From Sedimenticola sp. (lineage in GTDB: Bacteria; Pseudomonadota; Gammaproteobacteria; Chromatiales; Chromatiaceae), in contig JALULB010000235.1 in the NCBI GenBank assembly GCA_027041035.1, positions 1-9,222 of the forward strand: 9,222 nucleotides of DNA. Direction: 5' to 3'. Positions 1-7,836 of this stretch are shown here, piece after piece. The notes under the pieces are model-generated. The model ran no database searches, was not told where the DNA came from, and was given only the letters and a program-made list of their open reading frames with translations. A program made the position numbers and the translations under genes. Every line of letters starts with the position of its first letter. The first letter of the stretch is position 1.

Positions 1-1781
1 CGGATGACGACGTAGCCGCCGTTGCCGAACAGCCAGGGCAGGTAGTCGTTGCCTTTCTCGTCGATGGTGACGCAGAAGGGTTGCAGGCCGAGACGGCGGG
101 CTTCGATGATGGCCTGGCGGGTGTCTTCGATGCCGTAGCGGCCTTCGTACTGGTCCAGGTCGTTGGGTTTGCCATCGGTGAGTATCAGCAGCAGGCGACG
201 GCCGGCGGGTTGGTTCTTCAGTTGCTCGCCGAGGTAGCGGATGCCGGCGCCGAGGCGGGTGTAATAGCCGGGTTTGATGGCGTGGATGCGGCCGCGCACC
301 GCGCTGTTGTAGCTTTCGTCGAAGTCTTTCAACTGGTGGATGCGGATCGGGTCGCGCTTGCGCGATGAGAAGCCGTACAGGCCGAAGCGGTCGCCGGTGG
401 CGTGCAGGCTTTCGGCGAACAGGTAGAGTGAATCGCGGATCACGTCGATGACCTGGTGGTGGTCGTCGACATAGGCGTCGGTGGATAGCGACAGGTCGGC
501 AATCAGGCCGCAGGTCAGGTCGCGCGCGCCGCTGCGCAGTTCGCGGTAGAGGCCGTCGGCGCCGACGCCATGTCCGGCGGCGCGGTCGCTGGCATAGCGC
601 AGGTAGGCGTCGATGTCGATCTCCTGGCCGTCGGGCTGGGCGCGATGCCAGGTACGCGCGGGGGCGAGCGCCTGGAACTGGTTGCGCAGGCGTTTTGCGG
701 TGCGTGTCAGACGTTTCGGCAGCTCGCGTGGCGCGGCGTCGGCGGCCTGCATTTCGAGTACGCGGCAGCGGTCCGGTAGCAGTTGCTGGCGCTTCCAGTC
801 CCATTCGGGCAGCAGGATGCCGTCGCTGAGGATCAGGTCGTCGGCGCTTTCGGGCGGCAGGTCCAGGTCGAATTTGAGCCGGATCGCGCTGGCCTTGCGT
901 TCGCGCGCGACCGATAGCTTGTCCAGATCGCGCGCGACCTGCTCGGCGCGGTCGGCGTCTTCCTCGTCCTCGGTGCCGCGATCGACATTGACGAACTCGC
1001 CCATCGAGAAGATGTTCTCCATGCGCACGGTGATCAGGCCCTGCTCCTCTTCCGGCATCTTGACGCGCTCGGCCTGGCGCTTGGCGATGTCCTCGACCTG
1101 GCGTGATTCGCTGCCTTCCCGGCGTTCCTCGCCGTCGTCGTCGCTGGATGGCGGTGCGCGCAATGCTTGCGGTGGATCGGGATGCAGCCAGAGCGGTACC
1201 GGCCAGGGCGCGTGTCGCGTGGCGGGCAGGGTTTGGAGCGGGGCGTGCGGGTCTTGCAGTGCCGCGCGGATGCGGCTTTCGGCGAGGCGTTCATCGCCGC
1301 TCAGGCGTTTCGCTTCCGGGCGTTGTGCCAGATGGGCGGTGACCAGACGCTGGTAGCGGGTCTTCAGGCCGGGCCAGGTTGACAGCACCCGGCGGGTACG
1401 TTGCTGGTGATGAATCAGCCAGTCGTCGGCACGGTAGCTGTCCAGCGCCGCGAGCGCGGCCAACCAGAAGTAGAGGTCGCGGTTCAGGCCGGTGTCGTCG
1501 AAACAGGCGATTTCGACCGGCAGGCGCAACGCGTTGTCGTCGCGCCATGCCATCTCGATGCGCTCCCAGGCGCCGGCGATGCGTTGCAGCCAGTTGCGCC
1601 GGGTATCCAGGGCGGTGGCGTCGGCGCGTTCGACTTGCAGGCCGGCGTCGCCGCCCATGGCGCGGAAGAAGATGCTCAGGCCGTGTTGCACCTCGGCGAG
1701 CTTGACGCGTTTCTCCCGGTAACGCGTGTCGGCGAGACGGGTGACCAGGCGGTGCCAGAGCGCGCCGACGTGCTCTTCCAT
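1..1781 (-). CDS. norD: NorD, nitric oxide reductase activation protein (3' end cut by window edge)
   Basis: NorD is the von Willebrand A (VWA) partner of the NorQ ATPase; together they activate cNOR, most likely by helping insert the non-heme FeB iron into NorB. I read 593 codons without a stop from ATG 1781 to the left edge. Family members are about 610-640 residues, so perhaps 20-40 are missing. The N-terminal part is alpha-helical and rich in Arg and Glu, followed by acidic stretches around residues 215-285. The VWA domain fills the last ~170 visible residues: the MIDAS motif DLSLST lies at 429-434 and the second metal-site motif TDGKPND at 535-541. The start is supported by AGGGA (1789-1793), 7 bases upstream, and by the preceding gene ending only 4 bases away. 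It is the last visible gene of the operon. Identity is secure from the VWA motifs plus the norQ context. Confidence 0.95.
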   Translation of the reverse strand, partial: MEEHVGALWHRLVTRLADTRYREKRVKLAEVQHGLSIFFRAMGGDAGLQVERADATALDTRRNWLQRIAGAWERIEMAWRDDNALRLPVEIACFDDTGLNRDLYFWLAALAALDSYRADDWLIHHQQRTRRVLSTWPGLKTRYQRLVTAHLAQRPEAKRLSGDERLAESRIRAALQDPHAPLQTLPATRHAPWPVPLWLHPDPPQALRAPPSSDDDGEERREGSESRQVEDIAKRQAERVKMPEEEQGLITVRMENIFSMGEFVNVDRGTEDEEDADRAEQVARDLDKLSVARERKASAIRLKFDLDLPPESADDLILSDGILLPEWDWKRQQLLPDRCRVLEMQAADAAPRELPKRLTRTAKRLRNQFQALAPARTWHRAQPDGQEIDIDAYLRYASDRAAGHGVGADGLYRELRSGARDLTCGLIADLSLSTDAYVDDHHQVIDVIRDSLYLFAESLHATGDRFGLYGFSSRKRDPIRIHQLKDFDESYNSAVRGRIHAIKPGYYTRLGAGIRYLGEQLKNQPAGRRLLLILTDGKPNDLDQYEGRYGIEDTRQAIIEARRLGLQPFCVTIDEKGNDYLPWLFGNGGYVVI

Positions 1782-1785
1782 TGGG

Positions 1786-2745
1786 CTATCCCTGTTCGGC
1801 TTTGGTGGCGGGCGCGACCGGGCGCATCACCGGTGGCTCGGAGAACTGGCGGGCCTGCTCGTCGCTGACCCAACTGAGCAATGTGGGTTGCTCTTTGTGC
1901 TCTTGCACCTGGGTACAGGCGCTCAGGCACTGACCGCATTGGGTGCAGGCGAACATACCGCGCTTCATGCCGCGCGGCCGCAGGCGCATCGGGCAGGCGT
2001 TGTCGCAGGCGTTGTTGCAGTCCCGGCAGGCGCGCGCGCGGCGGGTATCGAAACCGACCGTCATGGCGTTCCGGTTGGCCATCCATGCGAGGCTCTGAAA
2101 CAGGCCGACGGCGCAACCGAAACGGCAGAACAGATGACGGGCGAAACCGAATTCGATGCTCAGCAAAACGGTGCCGGCGCTCAGAAACACGAACTGGTTG
2201 CGCGTCAGGCTGGCGTTCAGCAGGTTGTGATAGATCTCGCTGGGCGGCAGCAGGTAGGTCAGCAGGGTCAAAGCCCACAGGAAGGCGAAGCCGACCACGG
2301 CCAGCCAGGTGATCGGCCAGAAGCGTCGGCTCGGCTGGCGGCGGCTGCCGTCCGGGCGCAGTTCCGGCAGGGTCTTCGGCTCCCAGATCGTTGGCTTGCC
2401 GCTGGCGCGCAGCATCAGGCTGTTGATGGTTTCGACCACCGAGAAATGCGGACACAGCCAGCCGCAGTACAGCCTGCCCCAGCGCCAGGCGGTATAGATC
2501 AGTCCGCCGGCGATCAGCGCCAGCGGGATGAAGCCGCGCAATATCAGGTTCAACGCGGCCTGTCCGGCGCCGACCTCGCCGGCGCTGAAGGCGTCTATGC
2601 CCAGCGTCCAGTCCTGACCGAAGAGGATAAAGTGGCCGAGATTCAGGTCGAGCCGCAGGATGTTAAATGGCGGCGCGAGGACGAACAACGCGAAGAACGC
2701 GCCACGCACCCAGTTGCGGCGGCGTTGCAACGAGGCGTAGTTCAT
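1786..2745 (-). CDS. CcoG/NapH-like membrane protein with two 4Fe-4S motifs
   Basis: A 319-residue membrane iron-sulfur protein. Predicted helices lie at about 14-30, 68-86, 143-165 and 184-200. A CGWLCP motif (C94, C98) and an FCRFGC motif (C207, C211) sit near helix ends, as in CcoG/FixG and NapH. The C-terminal domain carries two ferredoxin-like cysteine sets: C240, C243, C247, C251 (the last followed by Pro) and C267, C270, C273, C277 (the last followed by Thr, not Pro). It also has the FGQDW stretch that resembles the CcoG N-terminal region. It lacks the long C-terminal Ig-like domain of full-length CcoG. CcoG is known to reduce Cu(II) during cbb3 oxidase assembly; a similar electron-delivery role in NOR maturation is only inferred from position. 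Its ATG overlaps the TGA of the preceding gene (ATGA), which fixes the start at 2745 rather than the in-frame ATG near 2958. No strong ribosome binding site is seen, so coupling is likely. Confidence 0.88.
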   Translation of the reverse strand: MNYASLQRRRNWVRGAFFALFVLAPPFNILRLDLNLGHFILFGQDWTLGIDAFSAGEVGAGQAALNLILRGFIPLALIAGGLIYTAWRWGRLYCGWLCPHFSVVETINSLMLRASGKPTIWEPKTLPELRPDGSRRQPSRRFWPITWLAVVGFAFLWALTLLTYLLPPSEIYHNLLNASLTRNQFVFLSAGTVLLSIEFGFARHLFCRFGCAVGLFQSLAWMANRNAMTVGFDTRRARACRDCNNACDNACPMRLRPRGMKRGMFACTQCGQCLSACTQVQEHKEQPTLLSWVSDEQARQFSEPPVMRPVAPATKAEQG

Positions 2746-3152
2746 TTCGGGCAGTTCTCCGGCAGGGGACGGCCGATCAGTGGGTAGCGCCAGCACTGGC
2801 CGGCCAGGGCGCGCACCAGGCCGATCATGCCGAACAGGATCAGGGTGGAATGCGCCATGGTGAAGTAGGTGATCGCCACCGCCCAGGTGTACGGGCCATC
2901 GTAGCCGCCGAGCAGGATGATCACGGCGTTCGCGACAATCAGCAGCGCGCCGGCCCACAGGCTGGCCGAAATCGTCTGCTGGATATGGCTGAAGGCCAGC
3001 GGTGGCGCGTCGCGATAGCGGCGATACATTACCAGCAGGGCAATGAAGGCGATGCCGGGGATAAGCAGCAGATTCGCCAGGTACAGGGATTCGGCGACGA
3101 TCGCCAGGGTCGTGCCGGGGCGCTCGCCCGGTTCATTTGTCGAAGAGGGCAT
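2742..3152 (-). CDS. Unnamed small membrane protein between norQ and the iron-sulfur protein
   Basis: I do not recognise this 136-residue protein as a named family. A short polar N-terminus (1-15) is followed by three hydrophobic segments at about 16-43, 62-82 and 88-113, then a short polar tail. Two histidines stand out: H56 in a SHIQQT stretch just before the second helix, and H101 within the third helix (TMAHSTL). They could be heme or metal ligands, but nothing proves it. The start is well supported: GGAGG (3159-3163) lies 6 bases before ATG 3152, inside the end of norQ, so the gene overlaps norQ by 20 bases. Its stop overlaps the next start as ATGA. This tight packing argues that it is a real gene working with NorQ, NorD and the iron-sulfur protein. 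Confidence 0.85.
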   Translation of the reverse strand: MPSSTNEPGERPGTTLAIVAESLYLANLLLIPGIAFIALLVMYRRYRDAPPLAFSHIQQTISASLWAGALLIVANAVIILLGGYDGPYTWAVAITYFTMAHSTLILFGMIGLVRALAGQCWRYPLIGRPLPENCPK

Positions 3153-3945
3153 CGACGACCTCCATCAGTGCCGAAAGGGTTTCCGCGTCATCGGTCAGCG
3201 GTTCGATGATCGCCGCGCGGCAGGCCGCGTGCGCCGGATAGCCGCTGTTGATCAGCGTCGCGGCATACACCAGCAGACGCGTCGAGGCGGCTTCCTCCAG
3301 GTCGTGGTTCTTCAGGATGCGCAGTGACTCGGCCAGCCGCACCAGTTGCGCGGCCAGATCGGCATCGATACCGGCCTCCTCGCGCAGAATCGTCTCTTCC
3401 AGTTGCCTGTCGGGAAAATCGAAGGTCATGCCGATGAAGCGCTGCCGGGTGGACGGCTTCAGGCTCTTCAACAGGTTCTGGTAACCCGGATTGTAGGAGA
3501 TCACCAGCATGAAGCCATCCGGCGCGCGCAGGGTTTCGCCGGTGCGTTCTATCGGCAGGATGCGTCGGTCGTCGGTCAGCGGGTGCAATACCACGGTGGT
3601 GTCCTTGCGCGCCTCGACCACCTCGTCCAGATAGCAGATCGCGCCCTCGCGCACCGCGCGGGTCAACGGTCCATCGCACCAGTAGGTGCCGTTGTCGCCG
3701 ATCAGATGCCGACCGACCAGGTCGGCGGCGGTCAGGTCGTCGTGGCAGGACACGGTGTACAGCGGGCGCTCCAGGCGGGCCGCCATGTGCTGGATGAAAC
3801 GCGTCTTGCCGCAGCCGGTCGGCCCCTTGATCAACAGTGGCAACTGGTTGTTCCAGGCGTGCTCGAACAGACGGATTTCATCGCCCTGCGGTTGGTAGAA
3901 GGGGATCTCGTTCGGTTTCGCTTGCAGCTTCGTCTTGGTGCTCAT
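3133..3945 (-). CDS. norQ: NorQ, MoxR-type AAA+ ATPase for NO reductase activation
   Basis: A cytoplasmic AAA+ ATPase of the CbbQ/NirQ/NorQ group of MoxR proteins. With NorD it activates NorB, thought to be by ATP-driven remodelling that allows FeB insertion. The protein is 270 residues, full length for the family. Walker A is GPTGCGKT at 41-48, Walker B is ICYLDE at 103-108 (D107, E108), the likely sensor-1 Asn is N152 in SYNPG, and arginine-finger candidates are R167 and R169 in RQRF. The start at 3945 gives MSTKTK and overlaps the norF stop as ATGA; a longer in-frame start near 4020 would run through norF and is rejected. The 3' end overlaps the next gene by 20 bases. All catalytic motifs look intact. 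Confidence 0.97.
   Translation of the reverse strand: MSTKTKLQAKPNEIPFYQPQGDEIRLFEHAWNNQLPLLIKGPTGCGKTRFIQHMAARLERPLYTVSCHDDLTAADLVGRHLIGDNGTYWCDGPLTRAVREGAICYLDEVVEARKDTTVVLHPLTDDRRILPIERTGETLRAPDGFMLVISYNPGYQNLLKSLKPSTRQRFIGMTFDFPDRQLEETILREEAGIDADLAAQLVRLAESLRILKNHDLEEAASTRLLVYAATLINSGYPAHAACRAAIIEPLTDDAETLSALMEVVDALFDK
3159..3163 (-). promoter_or_regulatory. Ribosome binding site inside norQ for the 136-residue membrane protein
   Basis: GGAGG on the minus strand, 6 bases before ATG 3152. It lies within the last codons of norQ and supports a start that overlaps norQ by 20 bases. Confidence 0.7.
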
Positions 3946-4247
3946 TGGCCCGCCTGCATGAACGCGAGGGTGATGAGGGATGCCGGCAACAGCAACCACA
4001 GCGTCACCACCCAGCGCCACGGGCCACGCACGCGGCGCAGGCCCATGAAGAAATCACCGATCAGGTGGCCCTTCAGCATCGCGATGCCGAGCACGGTCAT
4101 CGACAGTGTCATCGCCGGCAGGCCGATCTGCGCGTTGAATTTACCCAGCGCCCAGGTGACCAGCGTCAGTGCCATCAACAGCAGATAGATGACCGTGCAT
4201 GGGCGGATGAACGCCTTACCCTGTGCTGTTTGGGGTGTCATTGGCAT
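3942..4247 (-). CDS. norF: NorF-like small membrane protein, cytochrome c oxidase subunit IV type
   Basis: A 101-residue integral membrane protein with three predicted helices at about 16-34, 42-58 and 79-97. The KGHLIGDFFMGLR segment (59-71) after helix 2 resembles prokaryotic oxidase subunit IV proteins (CyoD/CtaF type), a family often found next to norE. NorE and NorF are known accessory proteins that support NOR activity without being catalytic subunits. It lies between norE (stop at 4252) and norQ (ATGA overlap). Possible starts are GTG 4250, ATG 4247 and ATG 4241. I chose 4247 because the AGG at the end of norE is about 7 bases upstream. The symbol is assigned from position and fold type and is less certain than the function class. 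Confidence 0.85.
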   Translation of the reverse strand: MPMTPQTAQGKAFIRPCTVIYLLLMALTLVTWALGKFNAQIGLPAMTLSMTVLGIAMLKGHLIGDFFMGLRRVRGPWRWVVTLWLLLPASLITLAFMQAGQ

Positions 4248-4251
4248 CACG

Positions 4252-4818
4252 TTACCTCATCACATAAACGAGTGGAAACAGAATGATCCATACCAGATCG
4301 ACCATGTGCCAGTAGCTCGCGCCGGTCTCGACGCCGGTATGTCGATCCGCGGTGTAAGCGCCCCGGCGCGCCTTCAGGGCGACGGCGGCCAGGATCACCA
4401 TGCCCATGATGACGTGCATGAAATGGAAGAAGGTAAGGGAAATATAGAACATATAAAAGGTATTCGTACTCAGCGTCACGCCATGCGAGAAATGGTGTTG
4501 GTACTCCATCGACTTGACGACCAGAAACAGCGCACCCATCGCGATCGCCGCAAGCAGCCAGCGCGCGCAACCCCGCTGGCTGCCTTCGCGTATCGCCGCG
4601 ACCGCGCGCACCACGAAGTAGCTGCTGGTGATCAGCGCGAGGGTATTGATCAGCGCATAGTTGGTATTCAGGGTCTGTTGATATTGATTGAACAGCTCGA
4701 CATGCTTCGCGCGGGTAAAGGCGTAGGCGGCGAAGAACACCGCGAAAACGCTGAGTTCCGCGCAGATGAAGATCCAAATGGCCAGATCGCCGGGTGGCTG
4801 TTTGAGTTTGTCAGTCAT
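4252..4818 (-). CDS. norE: NorE, cytochrome c oxidase subunit III-like protein
   Basis: A 188-residue membrane protein of the COX3 family. It has five predicted helices at about 11-33, 54-73, 85-101, 120-149 and 168-187, the short five-helix form typical of NorE. Family signatures are the YISLTFFHFMHVIMG stretch (125-139, with H132 and H135) and the closing YWHMVDLVWIILFPLVY (169-185). NorE is an accessory protein that supports NO reductase function; it binds no cofactor in the known reaction. Upstream there is a 130-base gap to norB and no convincing ribosome binding site before ATG 4818, unlike norC and norB. This may mean lower translation of the accessory genes. Downstream it abuts norF with one or a few bases between. 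Confidence 0.94.
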   Translation of the reverse strand: MTDKLKQPPGDLAIWIFICAELSVFAVFFAAYAFTRAKHVELFNQYQQTLNTNYALINTLALITSSYFVVRAVAAIREGSQRGCARWLLAAIAMGALFLVVKSMEYQHHFSHGVTLSTNTFYMFYISLTFFHFMHVIMGMVILAAVALKARRGAYTADRHTGVETGASYWHMVDLVWIILFPLVYVMR

Positions 4819-4870
4819 GTTGTTATTGGAAAACCCGAGTTAAGAAAAGGAATTAGAGTGGGTAAATACG

Positions 4871-4905
4871 AAAAACCGCCGGCCTCCAGGAGCGGAGACT
4901 GACGG
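4871..4905 (-). terminator. Possible attenuating terminator between norB and norE
   Basis: On the minus strand a hairpin with a 6-pair inner stem (GTCTCC against GGAGGC, one G-T pair), an internal loop and an outer CCG/CGG pairing leads directly into five T residues. It lies in the norB-norE gap and could reduce read-through from norCB into the accessory genes. The stem is imperfect, so the call is tentative. Confidence 0.35.
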
Positions 4906-4917
4906 TAATCTCATTGC

Positions 4918-4936
4918 CCGGACGATCCCTGTCCGG
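4918..4936 (-). other. Perfect hairpin just after norB
   Basis: Inverted repeat CCGGAC, 7-base loop, GTCCGG, starting 12 bases after the norB stop. No T run follows on the minus strand, so it is more likely an mRNA-stabilising or processing stem for norCB than a terminator. Confidence 0.5.
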
Positions 4937-4948
4937 AGGATCTGGCGC

Positions 4949-6361
<1,413 letters not shown>

Positions 6362-6366
6362 CTATT

Positions 6367-6373
6367 CTCCTCC
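6367..6373 (-). promoter_or_regulatory. Strong ribosome binding site for norB
   Basis: GGAGGAG on the minus strand, 8 bases before ATG 6358, directly after the norC stop codon. It fixes the norB start. Confidence 0.8.
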
Positions 6374-6811
6374 TCAGCCCTTGATATTCGGTGGCCAGTT
6401 GTTGGCCGTCTTGATGCCCGAAGCGTATTTCAGGAACTGCGCGACTTGCTCAAGCTCTTCATCGCTGAGATTGAACTGCGGCATGCTGCGACGCCCTGGA
6501 ACGCCGTCGACCGGCCGGCTCTTGATGAAGGCCTTGATCGCCTCGGTGCTGTTGCCAAAGCGTTTGTACACGTTGCCCAGTTCCGGCGCGAAGTAGGCAC
6601 CCTCTCCAAGCAGTGTGTGACAGCCTATGCAGTCATGCGTTTCCCAGACGCGTTTGCCCTTGGCGACCGTTTCGGTCAGTGCCTCGTGATTGTCCCTGCT
6701 CGGGAAATCCTGATGGCTGGCAAAGGTCAGCGCAAGGAATAGTAAGAAGAAGAACACGCTGCCACCATAAAAGATGTTGCGTGCCATCGACTTGGTAAAG
6801 GTTTCCGACAT
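6374..6811 (-). CDS. norC: NorC, membrane-anchored cytochrome c subunit of nitric oxide reductase
   Basis: The electron-input subunit of cNOR: a periplasmic cytochrome c held by one N-terminal helix, which passes electrons from soluble donors to NorB heme b. It is 145 residues, normal for the family. The uncleaved anchor helix spans about 13-31. The heme c site is CIGCH at 61-65, and M110 in RRSMPQF is the likely sixth ligand. The start at 6811 (MSETFTKSMARN) is set by a strong GGAGGGG (6817-6823), 5 bases upstream. An in-frame extension reaches GTG at 6901 but runs through the leader and is rejected. norC is the first gene of the operon, followed by norB after 15 bases. A Dnr/Fnr-type promoter lies about 100-150 bases upstream. 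Confidence 0.98.
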   Translation of the reverse strand: MSETFTKSMARNIFYGGSVFFFLLFLALTFASHQDFPSRDNHEALTETVAKGKRVWETHDCIGCHTLLGEGAYFAPELGNVYKRFGNSTEAIKAFIKSRPVDGVPGRRSMPQFNLSDEELEQVAQFLKYASGIKTANNWPPNIKG

Positions 6812-6816
6812 GCTCG

Positions 6817-6823
6817 CCCCTCC
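6817..6823 (-). promoter_or_regulatory. Strong ribosome binding site for norC
   Basis: GGAGGGG on the minus strand, 5 bases before ATG 6811. It decides the norC start against the longer in-frame extension. Confidence 0.8.
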
Positions 6824-6920
6824 GTATCTCGAATTAAAGTATATAGTTACGCCCAGCTTGGCGGTCTGGTGCGGAAATGCCCCAGATTGACCATTCTGCA
6901 CTGGCGACGGCTATTATTCC

Positions 6921-6926
6921 ATTACA
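6921..6926 (-). promoter_or_regulatory. -10 hexamer of the norC promoter
   Basis: TGTAAT on the minus strand matches TATAAT at five of six bases. If the Fnr-type box at 6949-6962 is centred at -41.5, this hexamer falls exactly at -12 to -7 and transcription would start at an A at 6914, giving a leader of about 103 bases before norC. There is no need for a good -35 in such class II promoters. Confidence 0.65.
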
Positions 6927-6948
6927 GCAGAGGCTAAAATGCCTTGCT

Positions 6949-6962
6949 TTGATGATTGTCAA
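6949..6962. promoter_or_regulatory. Fnr/Dnr-type operator (TTGAT-N4-GTCAA)
   Basis: TTGAT, four bases (GATT), GTCAA: nine of ten half-site bases match the Fnr consensus TTGAT-N4-ATCAA, which Dnr/Nnr regulators also use. It lies between norC and the divergent regulator. Its centre is 41.5 bases upstream of the start predicted from the TGTAAT hexamer for norC, the standard class II activator position. For the regulator gene the box lies at or just inside the 5' end of the transcript, so binding there could instead repress it. Confidence 0.82.
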
Positions 6963-6977
6963 TTAAAGCGACGGGAA

Positions 6978-7676
6978 ATGACCCCTACCGAATCCGAAGG
7001 CGCCCATTCAGTCGATCTGATCGCCAGCTTGCGGGATGCGCCGCTGTTCTCCCGACTCGCGGACGAACAGCTTATGCGCATTGCGCGGCACGCGCGGAGA
7101 ATCCACCTGGACGAAGGGCAGACCCTTTTCCAGCAGGGCGAGCCGGCGGCCAGCTTCTACTTGGTCTGCCGAGGGCGGGTGAAGCTGTTTCGCATGTCGC
7201 CGGACGGCAACGAGAAGATCATCGAGATCATCCGCGAGAAACGCGTGTTCGCCGAGGCGCTGATGTTCAACGACCAGGACCGCTACCCGGTCAGCGCGGC
7301 GGCGTTGTCCGCGTCCGAGCTGATCGCGATCAACTCGGCGGATTTTGCCACGATGCTGCATGAGTCGGTCGATATCTGCTTCATGCTGCTTGGCGATCTC
7401 AGCCAGCGCCTGCATGGTCTGATCCGCGAGATCGATGATCTCAGTCTGCGCACCGGCGCCAGCCGGGTGGCCTTCTACTTATATACCCACCTGCCGGAGA
7501 AACACGACAGCTTCCTGCTGGACTTGTCCAAGAGCGTCATCGCCGCGCGCCTGTCGATCAAGCCGGAAACCTTCTCGCGCATCGTCAGAAACCTCAGCGA
7601 GAAAGGCATCATCACCGTGCAGGGACGCAAGATCAGCGTGCACAAGCGCAAGGCATTGCGCGACATCGCCGGCTGA
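6978..7676 (+). CDS. dnr: Dnr-type Crp/Fnr family regulator
   Basis: A cytoplasmic transcription activator of the Crp/Fnr superfamily, closest in recall to the NO-responsive Dnr of Pseudomonas. From ATG 6978 it has 232 residues (Dnr is about 227). The cyclic-nucleotide-like sensor domain covers about 12-130 (FQQGEPAASFYLVCRGRVKLFR near 51-72), the dimer helix about 130-158, and the helix-turn-helix about 184-206. The recognition helix SIKPETFSR carries E197, S200 and R201, the Glu/Ser/Arg set that in Fnr reads TTGAT. The Fnr four-cysteine cluster is absent, so NO sensing by heme, as proposed for Dnr, is more likely than oxygen sensing by 4Fe-4S. An upstream ATG at 6939 has a better ribosome binding site (AGAGG 6929-6933), but that extension would place the operator inside the gene and make the protein 13 residues longer; I prefer 6978 with moderate certainty. 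Confidence 0.93.
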   Translation: MTPTESEGAHSVDLIASLRDAPLFSRLADEQLMRIARHARRIHLDEGQTLFQQGEPAASFYLVCRGRVKLFRMSPDGNEKIIEIIREKRVFAEALMFNDQDRYPVSAAALSASELIAINSADFATMLHESVDICFMLLGDLSQRLHGLIREIDDLSLRTGASRVAFYLYTHLPEKHDSFLLDLSKSVIAARLSIKPETFSRIVRNLSEKGIITVQGRKISVHKRKALRDIAG

Positions 7677-7759
7677 CCGCGTTCCTCCCGGATCGTGGGT
7701 CGGAGCGGGATTCGGCAACTACGTTGCTTCAGCAAACCCAATATCACGGCAGCGGCGCA

Positions 7760-7777
7760 GCCGGACTGAAGTCCGGC
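7760..7777. repeat. Perfect GC-rich hairpin (REP-like)
   Basis: GCCGGAC, loop TGAA, GTCCGGC, downstream of the regulator. There is no T run after it on the plus strand. The GGACTGAAGTCC core resembles interspersed REP-type repeats known in Pseudomonas and Xanthomonas relatives; only one copy is in this window, so the repeat identity is unproven. It may also act as the 3' end stem of the regulator mRNA. Confidence 0.5.
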
Positions 7778-7779
7778 CC

Positions 7780-7804
7780 TCAAAGTGTCGCTTGGTCAAA
7801 GTGT
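7780..7804. repeat. Short direct repeat of TCAAAGTGT
   Basis: Two exact copies of the 9-base unit at 7780-7788 and 7796-7804, with a period of 16 bases. No function is evident. Confidence 0.4.
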
Positions 7805-7812
7805 GGGGTGCC

Positions 7813-7836
7813 AAAAAACACCGGTATAAACAGTGC
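7813..7836 (-). terminator. Probable terminator of the propeller-like gene
   Basis: On the minus strand GCACTG, loop TTTATAC, CGGTGT (two G-T pairs) leads into a run of six T residues, 27 bases after the stop codon at 7863. The stem is modest but the order stem then T run is right for a Rho-independent terminator. Confidence 0.5.

Noticed and set aside
613..1356. A 247-codon plus-strand frame over norD
   Set aside because: It is Arg/Ser-rich low-complexity sequence antisense to norD, which has clear VWA motifs and continuous coding.
1726..2787. A 353-codon open frame on the plus strand
   Set aside because: It is antisense to the iron-sulfur protein and the end of the preceding gene, is Gln/Ala/Gly/Arg-rich as GC-biased shadows are, and has no recognisable domain.
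2746..2958. N-terminal extension of the iron-sulfur protein
   Set aside because: It would run through the 136-residue gene, and the ATGA overlap at 2742-2745 marks the start.
3946..4020. N-terminal extension of NorQ
   Set aside because: It would overlap most of the third helix of norF; the ATGA junction at 3942-3945 and family length favour MSTKTK.
6812..6901. N-terminal extension of NorC to GTG 6901
   Set aside because: The strong ribosome binding site at 6817-6823 serves ATG 6811, and the extension is polar sequence not found in NorC.
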